A stretch of DNA of 64,000 bases from Clostridium felsineum DSM 794 (GCF_002006355.2 NZ_CP096980.1:3720001-3784000), one strand, 5' to 3'; positions 44,414-53,385 are shown, counted from the stretch's first letter. Notes: generated from the sequence alone by a model not told the origin. Made by a program: numbers and translations.

Positions 44414-45169
44414 TTAAGCTAATACTTCGTTTATACAAGCTATAGCATTTAAAGTCCTTGGGAATCCAATATACGGCATGCATTGCGTTATTACGTCCAA
44501 TAAAATTTCTTTAGTATTCCCAACAGCTGCATTTCCAGCAATATGTGCACGTAATTGATTTTCACATCCTCCTAGTGCTGAAATAACACTAAATGTTATG
44601 ATTTCTCTTTTTTTTGCATCTAACCCATTCCTTCCGCATATATCGCCAAAACAGTATCCAGATAAATAATCTTGAATATGTTTTAAATTATCTGGCGCAT
44701 TTGCCCTCATAACATCTATATGTTCTCCTCCAAATATAGCTTTTTGCACTTCAATTCCCTTATGTATTCTATTATCTTCTGTAGTTGTAGACTGACCCTT
44801 CAGCGGAAGTTCAACTCCTTTTTTCAAAAAAACCTCATTAGTAACTTTTATAGCTTTTTGCACTTTTGAAAATCCAACATATGGCGTACATTGATATAGA
44901 GTCTCTTTTACCTCTACTGGTGTTAACCCTATATTAAGCGCAGCTTCAACATGTTCTCCTAATTGATCTATAGTTTGATTTGTTACATTAACTGCAATTG
45001 TTACTATTTCACGTAATTTCTCATCCAGCTTTCCATGCTGCCAAACTTCACCATATATAAATCTTTCCATTATTTCATAAAATTCAGGATCTGTAGCTTT
45101 TAAAGCATCAACCTTTTCTTCTCCCCATAACTGCCTTTCTACTTTTTTACCTTCTTCTATTCTATTCAA
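44414..45169 (-). CDS. Two-domain carboxymuconolactone decarboxylase-like (AhpD-fold) protein
   Basis: Start moved to a TTG at 45169 (MNRIEEGKK): the ATG of the long ORF (45211) lies within the promoter -10, and GAGAGGGTG precedes this TTG. About 251 aa with two CMD repeats: EIVTIAVNVTNQTIDQLGEHVEAAL (first) and EIITFSVISALGGCENQLRAHIAGNA (second). The first lacks the CxxC of true AhpD; the second has a lone Cys. The family includes decarboxylases and peroxidase-like proteins; the substrate is unknown. It belongs to the putative AdhR regulon. Confidence 0.86.
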   Translation of the reverse strand: MNRIEEGKKVERQLWGEEKVDALKATDPEFYEIMERFIYGEVWQHGKLDEKLREIVTIAVNVTNQTIDQLGEHVEAALNIGLTPVEVKETLYQCTPYVGFSKVQKAIKVTNEVFLKKGVELPLKGQSTTTEDNRIHKGIEVQKAIFGGEHIDVMRANAPDNLKHIQDYLSGYCFGDICGRNGLDAKKREIITFSVISALGGCENQLRAHIAGNAAVGNTKEILLDVITQCMPYIGFPRTLNAIACINEVLA

Positions 45170-45210
45170 ATAAAACACCCTCTCTTTTATAAGCTTTTTT
45201 ATCAGTTTCA

Positions 45211-45241
45211 ATTATATTCCTTAAAGTTAACTTTAAGTCAA
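45211..45241 (-). promoter_or_regulatory. AdhR/MerR-type promoter upstream of the CMD-like gene (best match)
   Basis: TTGACT (45236-45241), 19 bp, TATAAT (45211-45216), and a perfect CTTAAAG-TTAA-CTTTAAG dyad. From memory this equals the CTTAAAG-N4-CTTTAAG operator reported for Bacillus subtilis AdhR. Confidence 0.78.
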
Positions 45242-45254
45242 ATAAATATATGAA

Positions 45255-46355
45255 TTACTTCCACCACGAACAAATAGACGTATTTAATTCTGAATCTATA
45301 AACAAAGTTTTTCCGATTTTAGGTACAACTAAATTAACTTCTGATTTTTTTGCTTCTAATAATGCCCTTTCAATAGGTTCACTCCACCCATGAAAAGCTA
45401 AGGTGAATGCTCCCCAATGCATCAACATCATCTTTTTACCTCTTAAATCTAAATTCGCTTTAACAGCTTGTTCTGGCAACATATGTATGTTTGCCCAACG
45501 CCTATCATACTGCGCACCTTCAATTAAAGTTAAATCGAATGCACCATATTTTTCTCCAATTTTCTTAAAATGCGGTCCATATCCACCATCTCCACTTATA
45601 TATAAACGTATATTTTCACCTATAATTACCCAACCACCCCACAGTGTAGTATTTGAATTAAATATTCCCCTACCTGAAAAATGCCTTGAAGGTACAAGTG
45701 CAATAGTTAAATTTTTATACTTTATTTCATTCCACCAATTAACTTCGGTAATTTTTTCTTTTGAAACACCCCATCTAATTAAATGTGATCCTACTCCAAG
45801 TGGAACAAAAAAATGCGATACCTTATCTTTTAATTTCACAATAGACTTATAATCTAAATGATCATAATGATCATGTGAAATAAATACAGCATCAATACTT
45901 ACCATTTCATTAAAAATCTTCTCCATGCTTTCACTATACCTATATTTTTTACTACCAACAAATGAAACTGGTGAAGCAATGTTGCCTAACATAGGATCGA
46001 CTAATATTTTTTTATTATCAATACTCAATAAAAACGAGGAATGTCCAAGCCAAGTTATACTGTTTCTTTCAGCTTTGATTTTATCCCAATTAATTGATTC
46101 AACCGTAATTTCACTTTGTGGACTACGCTCTTTTCCCCCTGCAAAAGAATCCTTAAGCATGGATAGTATATCAACAAATCCCATACGCATACTTGTTGGA
46201 ATTTCATTAACAAATTTACCTTTACTATAATTATTTAAATCCTTATATAATTCTTTTTGTTCTCTACTTGGATTTCCACCAAAAGTAGGTGCTAGATTTA
46301 AAAATAGTATGATACCTACTAATAACAAAACTAAAAATACTACTATGTACAGCAT
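45255..46355 (-). CDS. Membrane-anchored metallo-beta-lactamase-fold hydrolase (NAPE-PLD/UlaG-like)
   Basis: A 366-aa protein with one N-terminal helix (LYIVVFLVLLLVGIILFL), then an MBL domain: LGHSSFLLSIDNKKILVDPML, zinc motif ISHDHYDHLD (HxHxDH), VPSRHFSGRG, and ISGDGGYGPHF. The pattern is the NAPE-PLD-like branch acting on phosphodiesters or lactones, usually peripheral on the membrane. Regulated by an AdhR-type promoter; detoxification of lactone or lipid electrophile products is a possible role. Confidence 0.87.
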   Translation of the reverse strand: MLYIVVFLVLLLVGIILFLNLAPTFGGNPSREQKELYKDLNNYSKGKFVNEIPTSMRMGFVDILSMLKDSFAGGKERSPQSEITVESINWDKIKAERNSITWLGHSSFLLSIDNKKILVDPMLGNIASPVSFVGSKKYRYSESMEKIFNEMVSIDAVFISHDHYDHLDYKSIVKLKDKVSHFFVPLGVGSHLIRWGVSKEKITEVNWWNEIKYKNLTIALVPSRHFSGRGIFNSNTTLWGGWVIIGENIRLYISGDGGYGPHFKKIGEKYGAFDLTLIEGAQYDRRWANIHMLPEQAVKANLDLRGKKMMLMHWGAFTLAFHGWSEPIERALLEAKKSEVNLVVPKIGKTLFIDSELNTSICSWWK

Positions 46356-46417
46356 AAATTTTTCTCCTATCTATTTTAGATAATATTATTTAGAACAATT
46401 TCTTCAAATACATACTT

Positions 46418-46448
46418 AGTATACGTTATAAAGTTAACTTCATGTCAA
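46418..46448 (-). promoter_or_regulatory. AdhR/MerR-type promoter upstream of the MBL-fold gene
   Basis: TTGACA (46443-46448), 19 bp, TATACT (46418-46423), with ATGAAG-TTAA-CTTTAT dyad centred on GTTAAC. Confidence 0.7.
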
Positions 46449-46524
46449 TAGCTTAATTTAATTAAAAGAAACCTTTTTGTAAATATGTTTACTTAAGGTA
46501 AATCTTAGCATATATAATAAGTTA

Positions 46525-46558
46525 AAAATAGCGAATACTATTCACTATTCGCTATTTT
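46525..46558 (-). terminator. Terminator after patB
   Basis: Perfect 13-nt arms AAAATAGCGAATA (46525-46537) and complement (46546-46558), followed on the minus strand by five T residues; directly past the patB stop. Confidence 0.75.
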
Positions 46559-46560
46559 CA

Positions 46561-47727
46561 TCAATTGAACAAATTTACAACTTTTGCCAATCTATTTAAA
46601 CCTTCTTCTAAAATAGTTCTTGAACAAGCTATATTTATTCTTATAAAGCCTTCTCCACCTTTACCATATATGCTTCCATCACTTATTCTTAATTTTCCAT
46701 CATGAAGTAATCTGTAACAAAACTCTTTTGAACTTATGCCAAGTTTTCTACAATCAATCCATATTAGATAAGTAGCACTTGGTTTTACAACCTTCAAGCC
46801 TGGTAATTTACTATCAATAAAAGAAATCAAGAAATTCAAATTACCTTCTAGATATTCTAATAACTGACTTAACCATTCTTCTCCATAGTTATATGCAGCA
46901 ATTAGGCCTTCAATCCCAAAAATATTAGGTTCAATTGTCTCATTTATATTTAAGGAACGATTTATTTTCTTCCTATATTCTTCATTAGCTACTATTATAT
47001 TTGATGTCTTAAGTCCTGCAAGATTAAATGTTTTACTTGGTGCTGTACATGTAATAGAATTCATTAAGAAGCCTTTGCTAATTGAAGCAAATGGCATGTG
47101 TGTTCTTTCTTTATACACTAAGTCTCTATGAATTTCATCTACTACTACCACTACGTTATGCCTTAAGCATATTTCTCCTAATCGCTCTAAAGTATCTTTT
47201 CTCCAAGCTATTCCAATTGGATTATGAGGATTACATAAAATAAAAATTTTCACCTTCGGATCAGAAGCTTTTTTTTCAAAGTCTTCAAAGTCAATTTCGT
47301 AACTTCTACCATTATAATTTAGTTCATTTAATACTATACTGCATTTATTATTGGTTATGGATGTATTAAAGTAATTATAAACTGGTGACTGAATTAGAAC
47401 TTTATCTCCAGGTTCTGTAAATGCCTGTACTGCTGCTGATAATGCTGGTATAACCCCCGTAGTTACTTCAATCCATTCTTTTTTTATTCTAAAATTATGC
47501 CTTTTTTCCCACCATTTAATTTCAGCTTTATAGTAAGCCTCTGGAATATCCGCATATCCAAAAACTCCATGCTTAACTCTATCCTCTAAAGCTTTAATTA
47601 TTGGATCTGCCACCTTAAAATCCATATCCGCTATCCACATTGGTAAAATATCACTTTCCAAATCCGAATCCCATTTAACACAGTTTGTATTTTTTCTATT
47701 AATGACTTCATCAAAATTATATTTCAA
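46561..47727 (-). CDS. PatB/MalY-type PLP C-S lyase/aminotransferase
   Basis: A fold type I PLP enzyme of about 388 aa. Start set at TTG (MKYNFDEVINRKNTNCVKWD, the usual PatB N-terminus) because GGAGG lies 8 bp ahead. Landmarks: WIADMDFKVADPI, CNPHNPIGIAW, VVVDEIHRDLVY and the PLP lysine in APSKTFNLAGLKTSN. PatB/MalY enzymes cleave cystathionine and cysteine conjugates, giving thiols; breakdown of cysteine-electrophile adducts would suit this island. It lies 30 bp after the DUF3737 gene in the same unit. Confidence 0.9.
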   Translation of the reverse strand: MKYNFDEVINRKNTNCVKWDSDLESDILPMWIADMDFKVADPIIKALEDRVKHGVFGYADIPEAYYKAEIKWWEKRHNFRIKKEWIEVTTGVIPALSAAVQAFTEPGDKVLIQSPVYNYFNTSITNNKCSIVLNELNYNGRSYEIDFEDFEKKASDPKVKIFILCNPHNPIGIAWRKDTLERLGEICLRHNVVVVVDEIHRDLVYKERTHMPFASISKGFLMNSITCTAPSKTFNLAGLKTSNIIVANEEYRKKINRSLNINETIEPNIFGIEGLIAAYNYGEEWLSQLLEYLEGNLNFLISFIDSKLPGLKVVKPSATYLIWIDCRKLGISSKEFCYRLLHDGKLRISDGSIYGKGGEGFIRINIACSRTILEEGLNRLAKVVNLFN

Positions 47728-47757
47728 AACGAAAACCTCCATACAAATCTTATATAA

Positions 47758-48594
47758 TTAAGCTTTTGTAATAATTTCAGTTTTAGAATGATCTAACTTT
47801 GGATCATCTAATATAAGTTCTTTAATACCTTCTGCTTTTATAACACCACTCGTTGGATTCTTAACACTATCAATTATAGTTGTAACATCAGCTTGTACAG
47901 ATGTATATTCAAAACATAAATCAGTATTTATCATCTTACAATTTTCTAATATTAAATTTTCTGCATAACATAATGGCTGTGTACCAATAATTGTGCAGTT
48001 AACAAGCTTTAAATTTTTAGAATACCAAGCTAAATACTCTCCTTCTAAAACAGAGTCATATACTGTAATATTTTCAGTATTCCAAAAAGCATCTTTTGAT
48101 TTTATAACACAATTTCTGACAATACCACCCTTTACATGTTGAAAAGAATAATTACCATCCAATTTAAAATTAGTAAGTTCTATATTTTCACCGTGTAATA
48201 ATAAATAATTACCTTTAAATTCCGAATCAACTATCTTAACATTTTTACAATCCCATAAGGTTTCTTCTGTATCCATTACAGTATTAGTAATTGTAATATT
48301 TTCACCGTCTCTAAAAATTTTAGGTGCATCAACTTTGCAATTATTCATTAAAAGATCACTTGTATACCAAATTGCAGCACGACTATCTTCTGAAAAATAA
48401 CAATCTTGAATTTCAACCTTATTATTATGCCAAAATGGATATTTATCCTTAAAATTGCAATTAATAGCCTTAATATTTCTACTTTCTTTAATAGCTGATT
48501 CCCCTGGCAAAAATTCACATTCCTTTATTAAAACATCAAAAGATTTATACAGAGGACGTTCTCCTTCAAATATTTCTTTTTCTATAACGTTCAT
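47758..48594 (-). CDS. DUF3737 right-handed beta-helix protein
   Basis: A 278-aa protein matching DUF3737: KEIFEGERPLYKSFDVLIKECEF start and many short coils (IQDCYFSEDSRAAIWYTSDLLMNNCKVDAPK, VKIVDSEFKGNYLLLHGENIELTNFKLDG). The repeat pattern predicts a pentapeptide/hexapeptide-like beta helix. Function is unknown; these genes often lie beside aminotransferases of the PatB type, as here. First gene of the unit, behind an AdhR-type promoter. Confidence 0.85.
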   Translation of the reverse strand: MNVIEKEIFEGERPLYKSFDVLIKECEFLPGESAIKESRNIKAINCNFKDKYPFWHNNKVEIQDCYFSEDSRAAIWYTSDLLMNNCKVDAPKIFRDGENITITNTVMDTEETLWDCKNVKIVDSEFKGNYLLLHGENIELTNFKLDGNYSFQHVKGGIVRNCVIKSKDAFWNTENITVYDSVLEGEYLAWYSKNLKLVNCTIIGTQPLCYAENLILENCKMINTDLCFEYTSVQADVTTIIDSVKNPTSGVIKAEGIKELILDDPKLDHSKTEIITKA

Positions 48595-48638
48595 AGCTCT
48601 AGCCCCTTACACTTTAATTTATATTTCTTAACAATTTT

Positions 48639-48669
48639 ATAATACAACCTAAAGTAAACTTTAAGTCAA
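48639..48669 (-). promoter_or_regulatory. AdhR/MerR-type promoter upstream of DUF3737-patB
   Basis: TTGACT (48664-48669), 19 bp, TATTAT (48639-48644), with the dyad CTTAAAG-TTTA-CTTTAGG. Confidence 0.7.
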
Positions 48670-48724
48670 GCTTTTATTCTTAACACTTAACTGTAAACTC
48701 TATATTATAATTATTTATCTTTTT

Positions 48725-48767
48725 AAAAAAGGTGATGAAAAATATAAATATTGTCATTACCTTTTTT
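48725..48767 (-). terminator. Terminator after the flavodoxin gene
   Basis: 14-nt arms AAAAAAGGTGATGA (48725-48738) and TCATTACCTTTTTT (48754-48767), with T-rich tail on the minus strand. Confidence 0.7.
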
Positions 48768-48783
48768 AAAATAATAAATCTAT

Positions 48784-49320
48784 CTAAATATCACTTAAAT
48801 TATTTTCAAGCCAACTAACAATACTTTTTTCTGCTGCATTTACACTGCTGCCACGTATTGCCAAACCACTTAAAATATCAGAATTTGAACAAACTTTTTT
48901 TATGTCTTTTTCACTATGCCCTAGTCCACTTCCTTCATGTGTACAAAATGGAAGAATTGTTTTTCCCGAAAAATTATATTCCTCTAAGAATGTAAACACT
49001 GGCATTGGCATAGTTCCCCACCAATTAGGATATCCTAAAATTATAACATCATAATCCTCCATATTTTCTACCTTATCTGAAAGATTTGGCCTAGCATTTA
49101 GATTCAATTCTTCCTTAGCAACATTTGTTGCCTCTGTATAATCTTTGGGATATTCTTTTACTGAATCTATGCAAAAAATATCTCCATCTATTACTTTTCT
49201 TATAATTTCTGCTGCTACTTCTGTGTTTCCAACTGCTAAGTTTTTAATACCTCCATCAACATAATTATTCCCTTTGCGTGAAAAGTAAGCTATTAAGCAT
49301 TTCTTATCTTTTAAATCCAT
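48784..49320 (-). CDS. Flavodoxin-family protein
   Basis: A 178-aa flavodoxin of the longer type: LIAYFSRKGNNYVDGG (FMN loop), DVIILGYPNWWGTMPMPVFTFLEE, LPFCTHEGSGLGHSEKDIKKVC. These NAD(P)H-dependent or ferredoxin-linked carriers supply low-potential electrons, plausible partners of the ferredoxin-fused AKRs nearby. Own AdhR-type promoter. Divergent from merR2 with a shared 234-bp region. Confidence 0.9.
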   Translation of the reverse strand: MDLKDKKCLIAYFSRKGNNYVDGGIKNLAVGNTEVAAEIIRKVIDGDIFCIDSVKEYPKDYTEATNVAKEELNLNARPNLSDKVENMEDYDVIILGYPNWWGTMPMPVFTFLEEYNFSGKTILPFCTHEGSGLGHSEKDIKKVCSNSDILSGLAIRGSSVNAAEKSIVSWLENNLSDI

Positions 49321-49379
49321 ATTCTCTATTCCTCACTTCTCTTAATAATATTTTTTAATAATCTCTTTAATTCCTCTTT

Positions 49380-49410
49380 ATAATACTACTTAGAGTTAAC
49401 TCCAAGTCAA
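49380..49410 (-). promoter_or_regulatory. AdhR/MerR-type promoter upstream of flavodoxin
   Basis: TTGACT (49405-49410), 19 bp, TATTAT (49380-49385); dyad CTTGGAG-TTAA-CTCTAAG with one mismatch, nearly perfect. Confidence 0.72.
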
Positions 49411-49467
49411 CAGTTGAATTTAATCATTTCTGTAACTCTTTTAAATTTTACTCCTAAATACTCTATA

Positions 49468-49524
49468 TTGACTTTAGCTTTAATATATGATACTTTAATA
49501 TCAAGTTAAAGTTAACTTTAACTT
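49468..49524 (+). promoter_or_regulatory. merR2 promoter with perfect 22-bp operator
   Basis: A plausible promoter TTGACT (49468-49473), 17 bp, TACTTT (49491-49496) precedes a perfect palindrome at 49503-49524 built from AAGTTAAAGTT and its complement, centred on the regulon's GTTAAC. Unlike the other copies, the dyad lies downstream of the -10, where a bound dimer would block transcription. This suggests merR2 represses itself and recognises the same sequence as the activated promoters. Confidence 0.65.
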
Positions 49525-49554
49525 AGTGAAAGTTTGTACATGGAGGTATTAACT

Positions 49555-49980
49555 ATGTCATATTCAATTGGTGAGGTTGCCCAAAAATTAAATTTAAGCA
49601 CCTCTACTCTTCGTTACTATGATAAAGAAGGTCTTCTGCCTTTTGTTAAACGTAATAGCTCTGGCATACGTACATTTTCTGATGAAGATTTAAAATCACT
49701 TCATATAATAGAATGTCTTAAAAATACTAATATGCCAATAAAAGATATAAAAACTTTTATTGATTGGTGCTCTAAAGGAGATTCTACCTTAGAGGAAAGA
49801 TATAATATGTTTATTGAACGACGAAAAATTGTTGAAGAACAAATGGCAAATCTCAAACACACCTTAGAAACTATAGATTACAAATGCTGGTATTACAAAA
49901 CTGCTCTTGATGCAGGAACAGAAAAAATCCATAAGAGTATTCCTTCAAAGGATACAATAAAAAATAACGCATCTGCTTAA
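49555..49980 (+). CDS. MerR-family regulator 2 (AdhR-like)
   Basis: Start moved to ATG (MSYSIGEVAQKLNLSTSTLRYYDKEGLLP) because TGGAGG lies 8 bp upstream. 141 aa: HTH, linker with Cys (HIIECLKNTNMPIKDIKTF, at the thiol-sensor position of AdhR), coiled coil (EERYNMFIERRKIVEEQMANLKHTLETIDYKCWYYK) and a short tail. It has no C-terminal sensor domain. The divergent flavodoxin and the operator over its own start make it the stronger candidate for regulator of the island. Confidence 0.88.
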   Translation: MSYSIGEVAQKLNLSTSTLRYYDKEGLLPFVKRNSSGIRTFSDEDLKSLHIIECLKNTNMPIKDIKTFIDWCSKGDSTLEERYNMFIERRKIVEEQMANLKHTLETIDYKCWYYKTALDAGTEKIHKSIPSKDTIKNNASA

Positions 49981-49998
49981 ATCAGCTGCGTTATTTTT
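49963..49998. terminator. Terminator between converging merR2 and AKR c
   Basis: Arms AATAACGCA (49963-49971) and TGCGTTATT (49987-49995) followed by seven T residues; overlaps the merR2 3' end. Confidence 0.65.
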
Positions 49999-50005
49999 TT
50001 ATATT

Positions 50006-51007
50006 TTACTTGCCTATTCTTTTTGCATTAGCTGAATTAGGGTCCCAACGATCAGCTCTTAATTCAATACTATTCAGGGCTTTTCTTATTTCAATTAAAT
50101 CTTTTTCTGTTAGTTTAACTTCTGCTGCTTTAACGTTTTCATGAACACGACTTAATTTTCTACTTCCTGGAATTGGTACAATCCATGGCTTCTGTGACAT
50201 TACCCAAGCTAATGCAATTTGTGCTGGTGTTGCAGTTTTTTCTTCTGCTATCCTCTTTATTAAATCAACTAAAGTTTTGTTGAACTCCATATTTTCTTTT
50301 TTAAAACGAGGCTGTTTACTTCTTGTATCATTTTTTTCAAAAGTTTGGTTTGTATCAATAGTCCCAGTTAAAAAACCTTTTCCTAATGGAGCAAATGGAA
50401 TAAATCCTATTTCTAATCTCTCTAATAAGTCCAATAAACCACCCTCTGGTTGTCTCCAAATCATAGAATATTCGCTTTCAACAACTGTTAACGGACATAT
50501 AGTGTGCGCCTTTTCTATTGTTTCTAATCCTGCTTCTGAAAGTCCCCAGTGTTTTATCTTTCCTTCTTTAATAAGTTCCTTCATAGTATTTGCTACAACT
50601 TCAATTGGTGTATTAGGATCAACTCTATGTAAATAGTATAAATCTACATAATCAGTTTGTAATCTTCTTAAAGATCCTTCTAAAGAATTTCTTATAGTTT
50701 CTTCTCTTGCGTCAAGAACTTGTTTCCCATCTATAACCTTTATTCCACATTTTGTTGCAATAACAACCTCTTTTCGAAATGGTTTAAGAGCTTCCCCTAC
50801 CAAGGTTTCATTATATATAGTACCATCGTCATTTTGATAACATTCAGCTGTATCAAACATTGTTATACCTACATCAAAAGCCCCACGAATTACTTTAAGC
50901 ATTTCTTTTTCATCTGAAGGTTCTCCAAAACCATGTGTCATTCCCATACATCCTAGTCCTACAGCAGATACTTCTAATCCACTTTTCCCTAAAATTCTTT
51001 TTTTCAT
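50006..51007 (-). CDS. Aldo/keto reductase (AKR c)
   Basis: Start at the ATG of MKKRILGKSGLEVSAVGLGCMGMTHGFG; a TTG three codons earlier overlaps the binding site. About 333 aa, YhdN/Gcy1-like class with the tetrad Asp52, Tyr57 (FDTAECY), Lys86 (VIATKCG) and His127 (YYLHRVD). It reduces aldehydes or ketones with NADPH. It is the third gene of an operon after two ferredoxin-fused AKRs (gap 33 bp), driven by the promoter at 53386. Confidence 0.92.
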   Translation of the reverse strand: MKKRILGKSGLEVSAVGLGCMGMTHGFGEPSDEKEMLKVIRGAFDVGITMFDTAECYQNDDGTIYNETLVGEALKPFRKEVVIATKCGIKVIDGKQVLDAREETIRNSLEGSLRRLQTDYVDLYYLHRVDPNTPIEVVANTMKELIKEGKIKHWGLSEAGLETIEKAHTICPLTVVESEYSMIWRQPEGGLLDLLERLEIGFIPFAPLGKGFLTGTIDTNQTFEKNDTRSKQPRFKKENMEFNKTLVDLIKRIAEEKTATPAQIALAWVMSQKPWIVPIPGSRKLSRVHENVKAAEVKLTEKDLIEIRKALNSIELRADRWDPNSANAKRIGK

Positions 51008-51040
51008 ATTCCCCAATCCTTTCAGGTTAATTTTTTAAAC

Positions 51041-52159
51041 CTATTTTTCAAATACAGCTGCAACCTCTTCTAAATGTTTTCTAACCTTTAAATGTTGAGG
51101 ACAAATTTTTTCACATTTACCACATTTAATACACTCAGAAGCTTTCCCTCTTCCTCTAGTACTATTTACATAATACATATTACTGTTCCAATCTTTGTAT
51201 TGTCGTTTTGCATTATAGCACGCAAATAAATCTGGAATTAGTATATCTTTAGGACATCCTTCCACACAATATCTACAGGCTGTACATGCAATATTATCTT
51301 GATTCTTTAGAATTTCCCTTACTTTTTCAATTGCTAAAAATTCTTCTTCTGTAAAAGGCTTAAAATCTTTCATATACCTAACATTATCTTCTAATTGTGA
51401 AAAATCGCTCATGCCGCTTAATACCTTAAATATTTTCTTAAATGAAGCTGCATAACGAATTGCATAGCTTGCATAACTTCCTCCCTTTAATTCATCTAAT
51501 ATTTTCTTTGCTGTATCTGGCAAATTAATAAGTCCGCCGCCTTTGATTGGTTCCATAACAATAACAGGTTTATCATATCTTTCGCATACTTTATAAACTT
51601 TATAGCTCTCAATACTTGGATTATCATAATCTGCATAATTGAATTGAATTTGAACTACTTCTATTTCGGGATGCTCACTTAATATAAGTTCTAACACCTC
51701 TGGCTTATCATGAAAGGAAATACCTATATGCTTAATTTTTCCTTCTTCCTTTAACCTCTTTACTACTTCAAAGGCATTACATTTCTCAAATTTTTTATAA
51801 AACTCACTGTTTAAAGCATGCATCAAATAATAATCAAAGTACTCCACACCTGTTTTTTCTAATTGATCATTAAAAACAATTTTAATATCTTCTTCCCTAT
51901 TAAAGTAGGTCCCTGTTAATTTATCTGTTAACGTATAAGCTTCTCTAGGATATCTTTTAACTAAACAATCTCTTATTGCCGTTTCACTCTTTCCACTAAT
52001 ATAACCATGTGCTGTATCAAAATAGTTAAAGCCTTCATCAATAAACTTATCAATCATTTTTTTAAATTCTTCATAATCAACTTCGCCATTCATTCCAACC
52101 GTTCCACTTTTCATTGGAAGGCGCATACATCCAAAACCTAACTTTTTATTATCTGACAT
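51041..52159 (-). CDS. Ferredoxin-fused aldo/keto reductase (AKR d)
   Basis: The ORF opens far upstream, inside the previous gene, but the likely start is ATG at 52159 (MSDNKKLGFGCMRLPM) with GAAGGAAAG as binding site, giving 372 aa and no overlap. Tetrad Asp48, Tyr53, Lys80, His114; C-terminal clusters CTACRYCVEGCP and CIKCGKCEKICP. A paralogue of AKR b and e. Second gene of the three-AKR operon. Confidence 0.92.
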   Translation of the reverse strand: MSDNKKLGFGCMRLPMKSGTVGMNGEVDYEEFKKMIDKFIDEGFNYFDTAHGYISGKSETAIRDCLVKRYPREAYTLTDKLTGTYFNREEDIKIVFNDQLEKTGVEYFDYYLMHALNSEFYKKFEKCNAFEVVKRLKEEGKIKHIGISFHDKPEVLELILSEHPEIEVVQIQFNYADYDNPSIESYKVYKVCERYDKPVIVMEPIKGGGLINLPDTAKKILDELKGGSYASYAIRYAASFKKIFKVLSGMSDFSQLEDNVRYMKDFKPFTEEEFLAIEKVREILKNQDNIACTACRYCVEGCPKDILIPDLFACYNAKRQYKDWNSNMYYVNSTRGRGKASECIKCGKCEKICPQHLKVRKHLEEVAAVFEK

Positions 52160-52181
52160 TTGCTTTCCTTCTTTCTTAATA

Positions 52182-53336
52182 CTATTTTCTTGTAGGTATA
52201 ATACTATTTTTTTCAAACTTTTCTGTAACATCTTTTAAATAAGTAGTTATTGGTAAATGTTGAGGACAAGCTTTTTCACATTGTTTACAATCTATACATT
52301 CACTAGCTTTTCCATTTTTAATAGCTATATTATTGTAATATACCATTTGACTTGAAAAACTACCTGTGGTACGCATAATACTGTTATAAAGTGCAAAATA
52401 TTTTGGGATAGCTATATTCTTAGGACATCCATGTGTACAATATTCACAAGCAGTACATGCAATAGCTGTGTTATCATTAATTATTTTAGTAACCTTCTCA
52501 ATAATAGCCATTTCTTCTTCGTTTAAAGGTTTAAAATCTTCCATAAAAGAAGTATTATCATTTACTTGATCCATAGTGTTCATTCCACTTAGTACACGGA
52601 ATACTCCTTTTTGACTAGCTGCAAATCTAAGTGCCCAACTTGCATTAGAAGCCTTTGGGTTATATTCCTTCATTAATTTTTCAGCTTCCTCTGGTACATT
52701 TATAAGGGTTCCACCTTTACAAGGTTCCATAACAGTTACTGGTTTATCGTATTTATTTGCAATTTCTAGACAACGACGCGATTGAACATTGGGCTGCTCC
52801 CAATCTACATAGTTAATTTGTAATTGAACAAAATCTATTTTATCAGCATATTTTGATAAAATTTCATCCAATAGTTCTGGCATATCATGAAAAGACATTC
52901 CTACTACTTTTATTTTTCCTTCTTCCTTCTTTTTAGCTGCAAAATCAAACGCTCCATACTTCTCACATTTGGAGTAAACATTTGAACCCATGTTATGAAG
53001 TAAATAAAAATCAAAATAATCAACTCCACAGTTATTCAGCTGCTCATTAAATATCTTCTCCATATCCTCACTATCTTTAAAATCACGTAAGGGTAGTTTT
53101 GTTGCTAGCTTAAAAGAATCTCTAGGATGACGCTCTACTAATGCTTTGCGTACTCCTTCTTCACCGTGATATCCATGATATGTGTATGCAGTATCAAAAT
53201 AATTAAATCCATTTTCTAAGTACTTATCAAATAATTTATTAATTAGGTCATAATCAAAAGATGCAGGATCCTCTTTATCTAGTAATGGTAACCTCATACA
53301 TCCAAAACCAAATTTCTTTTCTTTCATTAAATTCAT
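52182..53336 (-). CDS. Ferredoxin-fused aldo/keto reductase (AKR e)
   Basis: A 384-aa protein; ATG with AGGAGG seven bp upstream. Tetrad Asp48, Tyr53, Lys80, His114; iron-sulfur motifs CTACEYCTHGCP and CIDCKQCEKACP, each lacking nothing. Leads the operon with AKR d and c. The three copies are diverged enough to suggest old duplications and different substrates. Confidence 0.92.
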   Translation of the reverse strand: MNLMKEKKFGFGCMRLPLLDKEDPASFDYDLINKLFDKYLENGFNYFDTAYTYHGYHGEEGVRKALVERHPRDSFKLATKLPLRDFKDSEDMEKIFNEQLNNCGVDYFDFYLLHNMGSNVYSKCEKYGAFDFAAKKKEEGKIKVVGMSFHDMPELLDEILSKYADKIDFVQLQINYVDWEQPNVQSRRCLEIANKYDKPVTVMEPCKGGTLINVPEEAEKLMKEYNPKASNASWALRFAASQKGVFRVLSGMNTMDQVNDNTSFMEDFKPLNEEEMAIIEKVTKIINDNTAIACTACEYCTHGCPKNIAIPKYFALYNSIMRTTGSFSSQMVYYNNIAIKNGKASECIDCKQCEKACPQHLPITTYLKDVTEKFEKNSIIPTRK

Positions 53337-53385
53337 AATAAAACCTCCTGAAGCCTTTTTAAGTTATTTCTCTTGCCTCAGCTTA

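Noticed and set aside
44159..44422. Plus-strand 87-codon open frame
   Set aside because: No ribosome binding site, low-complexity Tyr/Ile/Leu/Asn composition typical of translated AT-rich spacer, and no known domain.
49501..49531. A 19-bp-spacer MerR promoter for merR2 itself
   Set aside because: At the required distance from the dyad the sequences are TCAAGT and GTGAAA, not usable -35 and -10 elements; an operator downstream of a standard promoter fits better.
51041..52231. Long overlap between AKR d and AKR e genes
   Set aside because: The overlap comes only from choosing the earliest ATG; a later ATG with a proper binding site removes it.
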